DNA of 64,000 bases from Embiotoca jacksoni (GCA_022577435.1 JAKOON010000013.1:5057001-5121000); one strand, 5' to 3'. Shown: positions 35,191 through 47,045, counted from the stretch's first letter. Notes: generated from the letters alone by a model not told the origin. A program made the numbers and translations.

Positions 35191-35839
35191 TAGTAATGTA
35201 CCTTTTACTGTTTTATTATTATTAATTTTTTTTTAAAAAGATAAAAAAAGGTAAAAGTGGAAAAAAAAAAGCCGACATTATCACCTTGTTTTAAATACTC
35301 TAAATGAATGTTATGTCCAAATCCCAAAATATAAAAAAAAACCGTTGCCCACGAATACAGTTAAAAGCAACACTTGTGTTATAATAGATGCAAAATGCAA
35401 TAGACTTTGCTCCCCCTCCTGTGTTTACCTCTGAACTGAGGAAGCTTGGTTTCCTCCCATTCCGAATGATTCTGTTGTTGTTCTCCAGGTTTCTTCCTTC
35501 TGTCTCAGTGGCAACACGCCGGCCTAACTATGACAATTGCTGAGCAGAATTATGCCACTGAGGAACAATACGCGCAGGGAGTCTGTTGAGATGATGAGGG
35601 AGCTGCTGCTGCCCCTCTGCGTCTGCTGCGGAGAGAATAGACCGTCACTGCAATGCCACGCTTTTTAATTTCCACATGTGGTTCAAAAATTTAAAAAAAA
35701 AAATTAAAAAAAAAACACGTTGCCAGATTGTGTGCATAAATGTGAAAGGACTGGAAATGAGTTTGTAACATGAGCCCCTTTCATCACGGTCTATTCATCA
35801 CCTTGCATTAACACACGTGTATTGCCACTGTATGTAAAG
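35191..35839. other. Non-coding, A/T-rich runs
   Basis: Several A and T runs (35227-35275, 35690-35715). Nothing else recognised. Confidence 0.5.
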
Positions 35840-36290
35840 CTGCATAAATCCCATTCAGAATAATGGGACTGCTTCTGTTATTAAGCAGCTGCAGTTAAAG
35901 TTAACGTCGAGGTTTGATTTATACTCGAAGGCTTTGACTTTTTTTTTTTTAATTTTTTTTTTATTGAAGCCCACATATTTTTCTTGCATTATTATTTTTT
36001 TAGTTCGCAGCCCGGTGACATCTGAGGCAACACGGTGTTGGCTATTTGATAATTTTGTTAACTTTTCACCTTCGTTCAATATCCTGTCAGAACGGCTGAA
36101 GGCTGTGCTTGCCTTGTGCTATTATCAGCAGCAGCCCGTGACTTATTGTAATGGTTCCCTTCAATCACGGGAGGATGTATTTGAATTCATAATAGCGGCA
36201 GAATCTGCGTCTAATCTGCAGTTTGAGCGGGGGGCGCGCAGAGCCGCAGTGTGCGGTCACCCGCACTAATGGAGGGAGCGTCTCACTGTG
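35840..36290. promoter_or_regulatory. Candidate conserved non-coding block
   Basis: A T-run interrupts the block at 35938-35965. On both sides are TAAT/ATTA and TTATCAG cores (TGTTATTAAGC, GCATTATTATT, GATAATTTTG, GCTATTATCAG, TTCATAATAGC). The 111-codon frame at 35934-36269 lacks any known domain, and homopolymer runs inside it argue against coding. Confidence 0.38.
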
Positions 36291-36689
36291 AGAAGGCACT
36301 GACAACAGCACTTCACTCCGTGCGCGCCAGTGTGTGTGTGCATGTGTGTATAAAGATCAATCTTAATGCGTCATTTGTTTTAAAAATCATATTGTTTTCT
36401 TAAAAGTTAAATTAATCGGATAATAGGTTATGATAAGAATTGATTGGGGGAATTCTATTGTGAAGGATCGTCATTAATGGGGTACAATTTATTTTAATAT
36501 CAGATGTTTCCAGAAAACTGACAAAACAGCACCAGAAGAAATCATTTGAAAGGAAAACGAGGTGTTTAAAAATTATAAAAATTTTGCAGCACGTGCCATA
36601 TCGTGTGTGCGCACAATGCGTATTTGTCGTTAGGAACCATTGACTATTTTTTTTTTCTGATAGATATCTGACAAGTTAGAAACTTACAC
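36291..36689. other. Non-coding, AT-rich
   Basis: AT-rich; TTAAATTAATCGGATAATAG (36407-36426) could belong to the neighbouring blocks. Confidence 0.4.
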
Positions 36690-37260
36690 ATTTTCCCTCC
36701 ATCATATAGGTCTGTGCTGGCACCTAAAGATAGTTGCATAATCCGCTGACACAATGACTTTCCCATTATTATGTTTGGCCCCTAATCCTCAGCTTCAGGA
36801 GAGGTCATATCTGCCAAATTCTCGGTCGCGGCCTTTTACGCTGCGCCCGGCAATTATTGATACCTTATTCCAATAGGCGATGGGTTTCATTTGTATTTCA
36901 TTCAACGCAGAATGACCTGAAAATGTGTCAAAGAGCTGACATTGTTGAAAACCAACGATGTGGGGAAACCTCATCATTGCGGCAGCCCTGCAGCTTCTCT
37001 CGTCCAATAATTAAAACACTGTTAAAATATCAATGTCCCGCGAGAAATGAGCGCACTCCTCCTCAAAAATGGGCCACGGACATAAAAGATATATGAGGCT
37101 GTTCACGCTGTTGTAATTCAGTGAAAGAAATGGAGTCTTTTCATAATGTAATTTAAGGTATTGGTGCTTTCTAATTTCTGTGGTCTTGAATATATCCCCG
37201 GTATTCGACCTGCATTGAAAATGACCTTCTGAGGCCAACTCTGGCACTGTGACACTGCGG
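36690..37260. promoter_or_regulatory. Candidate conserved non-coding block, longest
   Basis: About 570 bases of non-repetitive sequence dense in homeodomain-type cores: CATAATCC, CCATTATTATG, CCCTAATCCTC, GGCAATTATTGATACC, CCAATAATTAAAAC, TTGTAATTCAG and TCATAATGTAATTTAAGG. Frames on both strands are short and unlike any protein. Of all blocks this one most resembles a deeply conserved developmental enhancer; no alignment was possible. Confidence 0.45.
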
Positions 37261-37479
37261 TTTTTGTGTGTTTTTTTTTAATGCTGCCAATTGCAACACT
37301 CCACTCTAATCTTACGGTACAAATGGGTAAATGTTATTTTACAGATAGCCTGCTGGATGGTTTAATGTCTGTGTGTTTTATTAGGAAAGGCCTGTGGTAA
37401 GGTATCTGCAGCTCAACACACGCACACTCCTTATTACACTATATGGTTTCATTACCTTTGTTTGTTTTGTCGACCTGTA
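37261..37479. other. Non-coding, nothing recognisable
   Basis: Short T run at 37271-37279, otherwise plain. Confidence 0.4.
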
Positions 37480-37756
37480 AACAGCGAAGGCTGATCTGGT
37501 ATCTGTAGCTTGCAGCTCTGCCTGGGCCAGACACAAACACATTCCTTTTAATGAGGCTACAGTATTGCCTGCACAGTCCTCCACTCCAGATCATTAATAT
37601 TGTATTGTTCATATCATGAACTCCTAGGTTACACCGAGCATGCATTTTTCATTGCGATAATCCTTAATTATTTTTATGCACCCTTAATCTTTCATATAGT
37701 TTCAGTGTTTTGCTTAAATATTTAATGGCATGATGATGCGGCTTGTCTTCTTTCAG
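37480..37756. promoter_or_regulatory. Candidate conserved non-coding block
   Basis: CATTAATATTG, GATAATCCTTAATTATTTTTA and CCCTTAATC near 37590-37690 lead to an acceptor-like TTGTCTTCTTTCAG ending at 37756. Confidence 0.33.
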
Positions 37757-37799
37757 GACTCGGCTTTCTCAGACGAGGAGGGAGATTGAGAAGAGGTGG

Positions 37800-37864
<65 letters not shown>

Positions 37865-37931
37865 TGAGAAAATGGATTTTAACGCCTCTCCCAATATAAG
37901 CCTCCTCGGCACTGTCTGGTTGAGTGACTAG
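37757..37931 (+). other. Candidate exon with (GA)n
   Basis: Starts after a strong acceptor-like site. The first frame reads DSAFSDEEGD then stop; another frame stays open through the GA repeat. A well-placed ATG (AAAATGG) at 37872 opens a 19-residue frame, MDFNASPNISLLGTVWLSD. No family is recognised and no donor is obvious, so it is at best a non-coding or UTR exon. Confidence 0.18.
37803..37862. repeat. (GA)n microsatellite
   Basis: About 55 bases of GA with one GGA break near the end; purine strand is +. Confidence 0.96.
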
Positions 37932-38559
37932 GCCTCCAGTGGAGACGCTGTTTTAATTCACATCAACACTGACCTCATTCAAAATAATCCTCTCTCCCTT
38001 AATCGCTTTTATTCTGGAGCTGCAACTCATTTCTTCATATTGAACTGCAAGCAAAAATAGATGACACACAAAAAGGGAAATAGCTTTAAATAACTTGACT
38101 ATGTTAATTTTTTAAATTCTCCTAAATGATACCCTATTTTATTATTATTATTGCTATTGTTATTATTGACGAGCTCTTTGTTTAAGGCAGTGAGTACAGA
38201 CTTCTTATCTATTACCTATTTTTACTTTAAAAATATTCAAATATTTTCTGTCTTCCTGATTATAAGGCCACAACTCAGCACAAAATCAACGCAGATAAAT
38301 GCTCTCATTAAACTGCATATGTGTAATAATAAAGTCAGAAAGGGACGTTTTCTTTTATCCTAAATTTTAATTTTAATTTTTAGCCCAATGAGGTGCATAA
38401 ATGTCTTTTTTCTTGATTTAAACCACATGACTGTCTGGGAAAAATACGTTCTAAAAAACAGTGCGAAGAGACCCCTCCTTCAACAAACACTGATTAAGTT
38501 CTGTTGAGAAAAGCAGTTGATCTACTACTGGAACTATAATTAGAAGACTGTAATCGTGT
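37932..38559. other. Non-coding, AT-rich
   Basis: Plain AT-rich sequence. Confidence 0.5.
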
Positions 38560-38750
38560 AGCATTTCGATCAATACTTGTATCTGTGATTGTGAAGGAGG
38601 GCATTCCTGGGACACCTAGTTAAGCCCCTGGAATGAGTGACTGTAAATAATAAGATAATTAAATGAAGCAAAACTTCATCCACAGGAAGGCAGCCAGGTA
38701 CACATTTATAAAACAGAGTAAAGTCGGATAAATTTCATGTTGTTTGCTTC

Positions 38751-38763
38751 AGGTCAGAGGTCA
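38751..38763 (+). promoter_or_regulatory. DR1 nuclear-receptor element, perfect
   Basis: AGGTCA G AGGTCA, an exact match to the DR1 consensus on the + strand. Confidence 0.5.
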
Positions 38764-38887
38764 ACCTGCAAACCAGATCATTGGTTTACAGCTTGAGGCT
38801 GCTGATGCAGTTATGATGTGTGAGGTATCATTGTGCCCTTGGCTTAAAACTCCTGCAGCTGAGTGGCAGATGGGCAGAGTTGTTGCT

Positions 38888-38900
38888 GGGTCAAAGGTCC
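38888..38900 (+). promoter_or_regulatory. DR1 nuclear-receptor element
   Basis: GGGTCA A AGGTCC, one base short of the classical HNF4/COUP-TF site GGGTCAAAGGTCA, same orientation as the DR1 125 bases upstream. Confidence 0.45.
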
Positions 38901-39071
38901 ACACTTGAATGTGTTTATTGCATGAAGGGAGTGTAGTTTAATTCATGCTTCACGCTCGGGGATCCATTAATCCCATCTAGTGATATGATAGGAACCGAGA
39001 TGGGATAAATCTCCACCAACCCCATTAGTGATAATGTTACTATAATAGTACCTATAGTTGGGTGGTTGTGG

Positions 39072-39072
<1 letters not shown>

Positions 39073-39146
<74 letters not shown>
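39073..39146. repeat. (TG)n-(CG)3 microsatellite
   Basis: 68 bases of TG running directly into CGCGCG, an alternating purine/pyrimidine tract favourable to Z-DNA. Confidence 0.97.
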
Positions 39147-39147
<1 letters not shown>

Positions 39148-41189
39148 TTGCCTGCGTGTATGTGTCGTTACATACACGGTACTTCTAAGTAATCTGGTTA
39201 TAAATCTAGCCCATGATGACTGATAGGGCATGAAGATGGAGCAGCTAAAATGATAATAGATTCTGGGAAAGGTCAGAGACAGGTTCCTTATGATTGGAGC
39301 TTTTCTGGGAAAGGAGTTGATACAACATGACATGAAACATTATTTACATCCTAGATCATATGTATGTTCACTATAGAAAATAATGTTGAAACAACCTAGC
39401 AGCAGATAAAGCCAAAAGATTCTGAGGTGATATTGTATAAACTGCAGCAGAGTTACTAAATTGGTTTAATTTAATTAGAGGTCATTGCAATTATGATTAT
39501 GCATCTGCCCTGTTAAGTTCAGTGTTATCAAAAGGATTTGAAGAAATACTTCAACTTTTAAACGATGAGTCAAGCTGCTATTCTATATTCTTCTTAGCGT
39601 CAACAAATCACACAAAAAGACCAAAATCTATAAAACTTTTTCCTGATTGCTGTAGACATTCAATAAAAACACACCAATGAGCACACAGTAACATTTTTCT
39701 TTACTGCAATACTCCCACATACACTGTCCTGCAGCTGTAAATAGTCACTACAGCACCAAATCTGCAGCTGAAAGTAGTTGGGATCTGTTATCATTACTTA
39801 CAAATATTAAAACTAATATTTAATGCTGTTTAAAAGCCATCAAAGAAAGTTGCCTGTTTTTTATGTAAAACAAAAAAAGTTCTCGAAAAAAAAAGTTTTA
39901 AACAATAGCTACAAGTTCCCAGGACGTTTTTGCCCAAAAGTTAAATTTAAGTCCAGGTCTGTGGCCAGTGAATGCGTCTGTCCTCTGCCCCCCCCCCCCC
40001 TCCTCCGGTTGCCCTCTGTCCCCTCCTCCACCCATCCAGTCCCTTCCTCTCAACACCTGTCTTATTGTACCGAGGAGACGCTCTTGTCCCTTCTTCCTGA
40101 TTCACTTATGCTCTGCTTTCACTGCACTTAACTCTCATGGTGATCTTCAAGACCACCCAGGCTCTCACTGTACAGGCCTCCAGGTCATGTTTGGCAGGAG
40201 ACTTCCACTACTAAATGAGAGACTGAGATGGTTTTTCTATCCTTTAATAAATGGAGAAAAGTTATACCTTTTTGGGGGATTGCTCAACCTACAAAATTGT
40301 TGGTTTTAATACCCTCCTGCAACAAAGTCTAGACCCGATGGGACTTATTTAACAAAGCTATAACAGCATCAGGAACCATTCATCCAGGTATCCAGCACCC
40401 CTGATCTCCATGTAACATGCCCTGCCATGAAGAGCTCCCCTTGGGTCCCCACTGAGCATTTCAGCAGGGCAGAGCTCTGGATGGGTTGATGCTATACATT
40501 GCATAGTGTGAAGGGAGGAATATAAGAGGAAGCCGGGTTCACCATCTTGGCGAAAGAATGGTAAATAAAATGCACTCATAGAAAGCAAAAAGAGGAGGAG
40601 CAGAAAAGCAAAAGGATGGGAGGAAGAAAAGAAGGAGAGTGTCTTCACTGCTAATTAGCCACCTAGCACAGGCCCTTCCTTGAAGAATACCACGAAGGTG
40701 AGGACTAAGACACTCACGTACACACACACACACACACACACTGAAGCCCTGGGTTGCGTTGTGTGGGGGGTATAGCATCCTCCGAGTGTTAGGTAATTGG
40801 AGTGTTGTACCTCTAGAGAAAACTGCTGATTTCATAGGAAGTGCTAACAGGACCTTTGTGTGCCATGTTTCCCTTTTCCAGGGAGCCAGAGGGGCCAGAC
40901 ACAGAGAGAGCTATGGGTCTATAGTGGGAACAGACCCAGCCATACCTGAGTAGAGCCAGCCACAGCGGTAATGAACCTCTTCACATGGCCGTTCACCCAA
41001 AAGAAAAAGAGGTGGATAAAGAAAGAAGGAATGAGAAAGAGGAGGGGGCGCAGCCTAATTTCACAGCCGGAGAATAGCAGGTGGGACAAAAGGTCTAGTT
41101 TGAGGAGCAGAGGTGGGGGTGGGTGGGTGTGGGGGGGCTTTATTAGTGGTATTCTCCTGCCCCATTTACACCGTCTCTCTCCTTGGCAA
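39147..41189. other. Non-coding, nothing firm
   Basis: Plain sequence with a C run (~39988-40001) and a short AC array (40720-40741). An acceptor-like TTTCCCTTTTCCAG ends at 40881 and a 23-codon frame (GARGARHRES...) follows to a stop at 40953. It matches nothing known and is noted as a weak exon candidate only. Confidence 0.45.
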
Positions 41190-41319
41190 TGGAGCACTTA
41201 TCACAAGTGTACCCATCCAGCTCACCAATAGAAACAAGCAAACGCTATCCGTCAATGTTTACCATTAAGGATCTGTCATTTGCAGATCCACCATATGTGG
41301 CAGATTAATGGGACACAGG

Positions 41320-41320
<1 letters not shown>
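41190..41320. promoter_or_regulatory. Possible conserved non-coding block
   Basis: CAATGTTTACCATTAAGG (FOX-type TGTTTAC) and CCATATGTGGCAGATTAATG in unique-looking sequence just before a CT repeat. Confidence 0.25.

Positions 41321-41357
<37 letters not shown>
41321..41357. repeat. (CT)n microsatellite
   Basis: 37 bases of CT. Confidence 0.95.
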
Positions 41358-41361
<4 letters not shown>

Positions 41362-42851
41362 TCCAGTGTACACCTAACGCACCGTGTGGCCAAACTCAAT
41401 GTTATTCTGAGAAACAGAGAATGAAAACAAGCCACAGAGAATGGAAACAAGTGATAAAAAGAGGAGCAAAATGACGACATCAGCTGGTAACACCGGGAGA
41501 TTTCAGTGAGATTTACGTAATTTCACATTGTTTCATCGGTCTATTGAGGAGAAACTGCAGAAACTGCAGTTCAACAAATGTTTCACTGAACTGGATCACT
41601 GTCAATGAAGCAGGTGTGCTTCCTGGCAAACTACAAACTTAAAAGCAAAACTTGGAAATTAAGTAGATAATGTACAATAAATAATTTCTAATAAAAAAAA
41701 CATTTATTATATAGAAGACAGTCATCAAACATGCAAAACCTTCTGTAGACTTTCTTCCTTATTTTATGACCATCTCGCAAGTGAAACTGTAAAAACAAAC
41801 CATCTTCTGGTTTGTGTTAGAATATAACTTTTGTTAGCAACCTTGTCTCTTACTAGAAATTACATTTACAGACCACTAATGTTTTACAGATCATGTTATG
41901 GTAATAAATGCAGTCAGTACTTTAATTATGTTCACGAACAAATGATGAAAGTGCTTCATTTTTGTGTGCAGAAATGACTGATTTAAAAAAAGAGACTATT
42001 CTGTATTAAAAGAAAACCACAATCTTTCTGTAACCTTCACTAAGGGCTGTGAGCACCGAAAAGTAACAATAAAATGTTGAATGACGCTTTGGTTCGGAGA
42101 GTCTATTATATTGCAATGGAAGATGTTGAAACTGCAGTTAACAGACATGTTAATTGATGATGTTTCCACAATATGTTGGTAAAAAAGTGTCATTATGTGT
42201 CCTCTAAAATGTATTTTCTTTTACAAATTGGTCGTGTACAAATGTCATTTTAAGAAGACAAGGTCGTAGTTGAGCACCTATTAAGAGGCGTATTCAGTCT
42301 CTGAAATAGAAATATTATAAGGCATTGGGTAAAACCGATAGCAGCTGTTTTTTTTACTCTCAATATGGTTTTAAGAAGAGAATTACCAAACAGCCACCTT
42401 TTCAGTTAATATTCATCTCATTATGAAGATTAGTAGATGTTAAAATGAATCACCCTCAATAACAATCGATACACAAAAACATTCAAAAGTCTAAAAACAT
42501 TCGACATGAACCACAACAGTTCTGAAAAGATTCCCACTTATACTCGTCAAAAAGAAAAGCCTGAGTGGGAACAGAATTACATGAAAGAAACTGCATTGGA
42601 AGAAACAGGTTCATTAACTTTGTGTTCAGCATATCTGCTTTAAACTAGAAACTCGGGAGGAAAACTTGAAAACAGGAAAACAAATTAAGAATTTGTAACA
42701 GAATTTATTTATCTTTAAAAACTCAACATCTCCAGTTCGCAAGATCTTCAGATGAATCTCAGTGATTCTTAGTATGTTAACGTTAAGCAAACAAATCCAT
42801 TAATTTCATTTCAGCCGTCTGTGCTCTGTCTTACTGTCACCTTTTGCCCCT

Positions 42852-42855
<4 letters not shown>
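41358..42855. other. Non-coding, AT-rich
   Basis: Plain AT-rich sequence. No feature recognised. Confidence 0.5.

Positions 42856-42925
<70 letters not shown>
42856..42925. repeat. (AC)n microsatellite
   Basis: 70 bases of AC. Confidence 0.97.
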
Positions 42926-42927
<2 letters not shown>

Positions 42928-43537
42928 AGAGTTAAAGCAAGGCAGTCAAGCTGCTGCTGAGACACTGACTTCTTTTCTCCAAACGACACATTGGACATCT
43001 TTGTCATCACTTTGGGCTGAATGGTGACCTACTGCCAAAGGAGAGGAAGGGGAAGAGATGGGAGACAGGGCGAGGGTGACACTCAGGTGGTCCTGACTCC
43101 CTATTTCTTACTCTCACTCTTTCTCCTTCTCTGTTGGACAAACATCTTCACACTGTGGTCCGTCTGTCTGTGTGGCTCTCTTCACCCTCCAGGCCGTTTC
43201 TGCCCATTCATCAGGGTCTGATAAGTAAGTGAGTGAACAAGGAGGAGTGGAGGTGGGGGGGGGACGGAAGGAGGGAAGGGCAGACAAATCATTTGGGTTC
43301 TGCCCTTTTTGTTGCGCTCTTCCTCTGAGCAACACAAGAGAACACAAAACAACACAAAAGAGAAAGTTCTGTTCCTTTTCCTGACCCCCTTCCTCTCACG
43401 TGTACCCCCCGCCCCCCCCCAAAAAAACAAAAAACATACACATGCAAGAAGAGGTCCTTTCTTAACTACAACTTAGCTAACCCATGTCACAAAGGCCCCT
43501 GCTCCTTGCCCTGTGGCTTAGGAACCACAAGGTGTGG

Positions 43538-43540
<3 letters not shown>
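42926..43540. other. Non-coding, CT/GA tracts
   Basis: GA-rich at 43035-43080, CT-rich at 43108-43135 and G-rich at 43245-43280, plus a C run at ~43408-43420. Frames here follow those tracts. Confidence 0.5.

Positions 43541-43590
<50 letters not shown>
43541..43590. repeat. (TG)n microsatellite
   Basis: 50 bases of TG. Confidence 0.97.
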
Positions 43591-43594
<4 letters not shown>

Positions 43595-43751
43595 CGAGAG
43601 GCAAAACCTCCCCACAAATGAGTCCACATCGAGACAGAGAGAAGGATAGATGGTAGATCGAGACTGAGAGATGAGGTGTCAGAAAAAGGAAGGAAGAGAG
43701 CGAAGTGGGCCAGGAGGAGAGCGTAAGTGGGATAGGAGTGGCCAACCTGCT

Positions 43752-43885
43752 CCAGAAGTTATCACTCATTTCCCAAAGAGAGGTGGAGAGAAAGGAGGAG
43801 AGAGGTACTGGAGGGGAGGAAGGAGGGCCAGAGGGAGGTAATGAGCAGGAGAGGCCAGGCTTCCCAGAAGTTATCCCTTATTTCC
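43752..43885. repeat. Pair of 22-bp direct repeats
   Basis: The words at 43752-43773 and 43864-43885 both read CCAGAAGTTATC...ATTTCC and differ at only two of 22 positions. Between them is GGAGG-rich sequence. Possibly a local duplication or two copies of a binding site. Confidence 0.6.
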
Positions 43886-44707
43886 GTTGTGCTTTTGTGC
43901 CCCGATGGCCTCCCCCGAAGGGGCAACTGACGGCTATTGTTGGTGTTAGACTGGCTCAGCAGAGAGGAGAGGGGGAATGTTTTTTAGTCTTGAAATTAGC
44001 TGAAACCCACCTTTTAAACGAGGCGAAGAATTTACAACATTAATGAAAATCGTCAAATAAAAAAGAAACTAATTAGGAAGCCCAAATTATTTTTGAAAAA
44101 TGTTGTTTTTTGATTGTTTAAACTGAGTCCTAATGTGAACAGATATGATTTTATCAGAATGAAACTGATGTATGTGCTAACTGACCATCTGTCAATACTT
44201 TCTGATTAGATTTTTAATGAAGCAATGTGTTTACTTACCTAGTTAACTGTAATGGAACTGGTGTGTCTATAAATTATTTTCCTTAGTAGAAAAAATAATG
44301 TATATTTAGTTTTTTCAGCAGTTTCACATAATTAAAATCAATGTTGAAGCTGCAGTGTTGGCAATATGGCTTTAGTGATACTAATAATAAATCGAGTATG
44401 TGTAACATCTTCACTGGCCCACATTTTATTTATCAAACAAAATAATTTAAACCTTTCATCTGATTTGAAATTTTTTTAAAACGTGTAATACCTGTGCATT
44501 CTGTGGGATGAGCACTGCAAATGTCATTTAGGAGATACTTCAACATATCATTGTGTCAGATACACACACATATAACAAAGTGTAAGAAAAACTAGAATTT
44601 CTGTCTTGTGATTGTAAGCCTCCACTAACCAGTCGAGTTGCAGTTATAATCAACGTCTGTTCAGACTCATCAGCAGGGAAGGCTTTGAATGAACAGAAGA
44701 TCTATAG
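43886..44707. other. Non-coding, AT-rich
   Basis: A short GC-richer piece to ~43975, then plain AT-rich sequence. Confidence 0.5.
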
Positions 44708-44820
44708 CAGGGGTCTCCAAACCTTTTTTCCTCTGACAGCTACTTCGACAAAACAAAAGTGTCTGAGAGCTACTCGTGCAGCTCACTGTAAAAAAAAAAA
44801 AAAAAAAGCTCCACCAAACC
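44708..44820 (+). mobile_element. hAT transposon end (remnant)
   Basis: Starts CAGGGGTCTCCAAACC, the classic terminal sequence of many vertebrate hAT elements, followed by CTGACAGCTACTTCG and GAGAGCTACTCGTGCAGC and a run of ~18 A (44790-44807). The other end is not visible nearby, so this is a solo end or a deleted copy. The right boundary is approximate. Confidence 0.6.
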
Positions 44821-44910
44821 TGCTAAATATACTTTTTTTAATGTCAACAATACCAAACACAGATATACTCAACCGCTACCTATGTTTTTGCAGAGCATTA
44901 TGAATTTTCA

Positions 44911-45155
44911 GTAAAGTTGACCGTTGACCTTTTGATTGCCAATTCATCTTTTTATCCTGTTTGACATTTGTGTGAACGTTTGTCAACATTAGCTAACGAA
45001 TTCTTGAGTTATGGCCACAAATTTATGACCTCTAAAATCGAATACGTTCATCTTTGAGTCCAATTAAAAACGTTTGTGCAAAATTTTAAGAAATTCTCTC
45101 AAGACGTTCTTGAGCGATCCCATTCATGATAATGATCCCAAACACGATGCCTTCA
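44911..45155 (+). repeat. Degenerate teleost interspersed repeat
   Basis: GTTGACCGTTGACCTTTTGA, GTTCATCTTTGAGTCCAA, GTTTGTGCAAAATTTTAAG and CTCAAGACGTTCTTGAG occur in the order seen in a common teleost repeat (consensus recalled: TTGAGTCCAA...TTTGTGCCAAATTTGAAG...CCCTCAAGGCGTTCTTGAG). Diverged; class unknown. Confidence 0.55.
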
Positions 45156-47004
45156 TGAATGCTTAGAAATGATGTCAAATGAAACAAATCACTACATAAA
45201 AAAACGCAAGAGCTGGCCTTGCATTATTTGATGCAATTAAATCATTATGAAGATATCGTCTGTATTTCATACTATATTTGAAATCCATTCAGTGGACTTC
45301 TAACAAGACCATTTAACAGCATGGGAAAATTGCGCCGTTTTCAAGAACAGGGGGACGGTGTGAGCATCTTATTGTCGTACTGTATATGTCATGTACAGTA
45401 GGGTGCTTTGGAAATGGCGATGTATACTGAAATGTCATAGCAATCAAATGGCTGTCAAAGGGGTAATTTTGACGGCTGATTTGGTTGCTAGATGGTCAGA
45501 TACATACTGCAAGGGATGGAAATGTGGGCTACGATAGGGAGATACCTGGTAAATGTAGGATCAGTGAGAAAAAGCTTGAGAGAGGACCAAGAGCCAGACA
45601 CGGAGACAGTGCAATAACCAGCCAAAGACATGCAGTAATATTTACAGTCAAGTAAATACTAATACAGACGCTCAAACAGAGAGAAAGACACAGATTTCAT
45701 TACTTATGGAGTTTCTTAGAGGCTAAGAGCAAGACAGACAAAAGGCCAGACAGCAGTACAGTGCAGACAGAAATACAGGTTTGTGTCACAGAGAGCTGAT
45801 GGACAGGTTTGACTGACAGGCAGACAGACAGGTCTGTGGCAGCCCAGTCAGTCCCATTATGGTGCAGGGGTGTTCCCTCTACAGTAGAAGCTGTCACTCC
45901 TCTATCGCTCAAATGACAAGCCACTCTAGCCGGGGACGCGCTGCAACGGGCTGAGAAAGCATGTCATCTTTTTCTTTTCTTCCCCCCTCTCGGCGATGTC
46001 TCGCTCGATAAAGGAGCAGCCACAAGAACAATAGGAACGACGGACTAGAAAAGGACAGAGAAAGACAGAGAGATGGGGGAGAGGGCGAGAGGGAGAGAGC
46101 GAGATGGGGCGTTTTGACATCTGAATTACATTTCTATCGCCTCAGACATGAGAGAAGAATGGAGGAAAAAAGAAAGATAGGAGGAGGGAGGGAGGCGGGA
46201 CGGCAAACCATCACTTAGATGTTTATTTTAACTTCACTGTATTTGGCTGGCGTCTAAAAAAACTCAAACCTCTGTGCCTGTGACATGAGCTCTTTGAATA
46301 AGGCTGCAGGGAAGGAGCGAACAGAAAAGTGATATTCGTGTTATTTGACAAGTGCAACAAACGTAGGGGGAATTTGGGTTTTGAAGAATCACTAACTTCT
46401 AGAGTTTCTCACTGCAAATACCACACATGAGGCCCCACAAAAGGACACCGGAAATCTGACAAGGATGACAGCAGGCTCTAAAGACTGACGCTTAAAGACG
46501 ACCGAGAACAGATAACTGACACAACCTGTCCACGTACAGTCTTCCTTTTAGCTGTGCCGCTTTGCGGGCCTCTTTTTGTATCACAGAAATATTTCTTCTT
46601 CATATCAAGTACTACATTAATGTCAATTGCAGTTCATGTGGTGCAAGAGAACAACAAAAGCCAAGGGGGTAAAGAATAAGCCTTTATCTGTTCACTAATT
46701 TGAGAGATATTCTTACCCTTTCTTCCATCTTATTATCCCGTTCCAAGCTCCGCTCTTGTCCTTTTAACTTGTCACGCATCTACACTTGTGTGTGTGCGTG
46801 TACATGTGAGCGTGTGTTCATGTGTGTATGTGACACCCAGCCCTCTATAACCTCATTAGAATCTTTCAGGTCCCGCTGTGCGCCCATCCACACACACTCA
46901 CACTGCTTTGATTTCTCAAAGTCTAAAGATGTCAATCACCTGCTTCTCCAAGTCAGAGCAGGGGAATTCATACACGCAGGCACACATGAACGCCCGCACA
47001 CGCA
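45156..47004. other. Non-coding, nothing firm
   Basis: Plain to ~45900, then GA-rich (46050-46110, 46155-46200). A CAGACAGACAGG patch lies at 45815-45835. Confidence 0.5.
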
Positions 47005-47013
47005 CACGTACGT

Positions 47014-47045
<32 letters not shown>

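Larger units (their letters stand above)
38560..39030. promoter_or_regulatory. Candidate enhancer with two DR1 elements
   Basis: AGGTCAGAGGTCA (38751-38763) is a perfect direct repeat with one-base spacing, and GGGTCAAAGGTCC (38888-38900) is a second near-perfect one. These are the recognition sites of HNF4, COUP-TF (NR2F) and RXR heterodimers. The block also has CATTCC (38602-38607) and GGAATG (38630-38635), inverted TEAD-type sites, and TAATCC (38968-38973, OTX/PITX type). No frame of interest. Confidence 0.45.
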
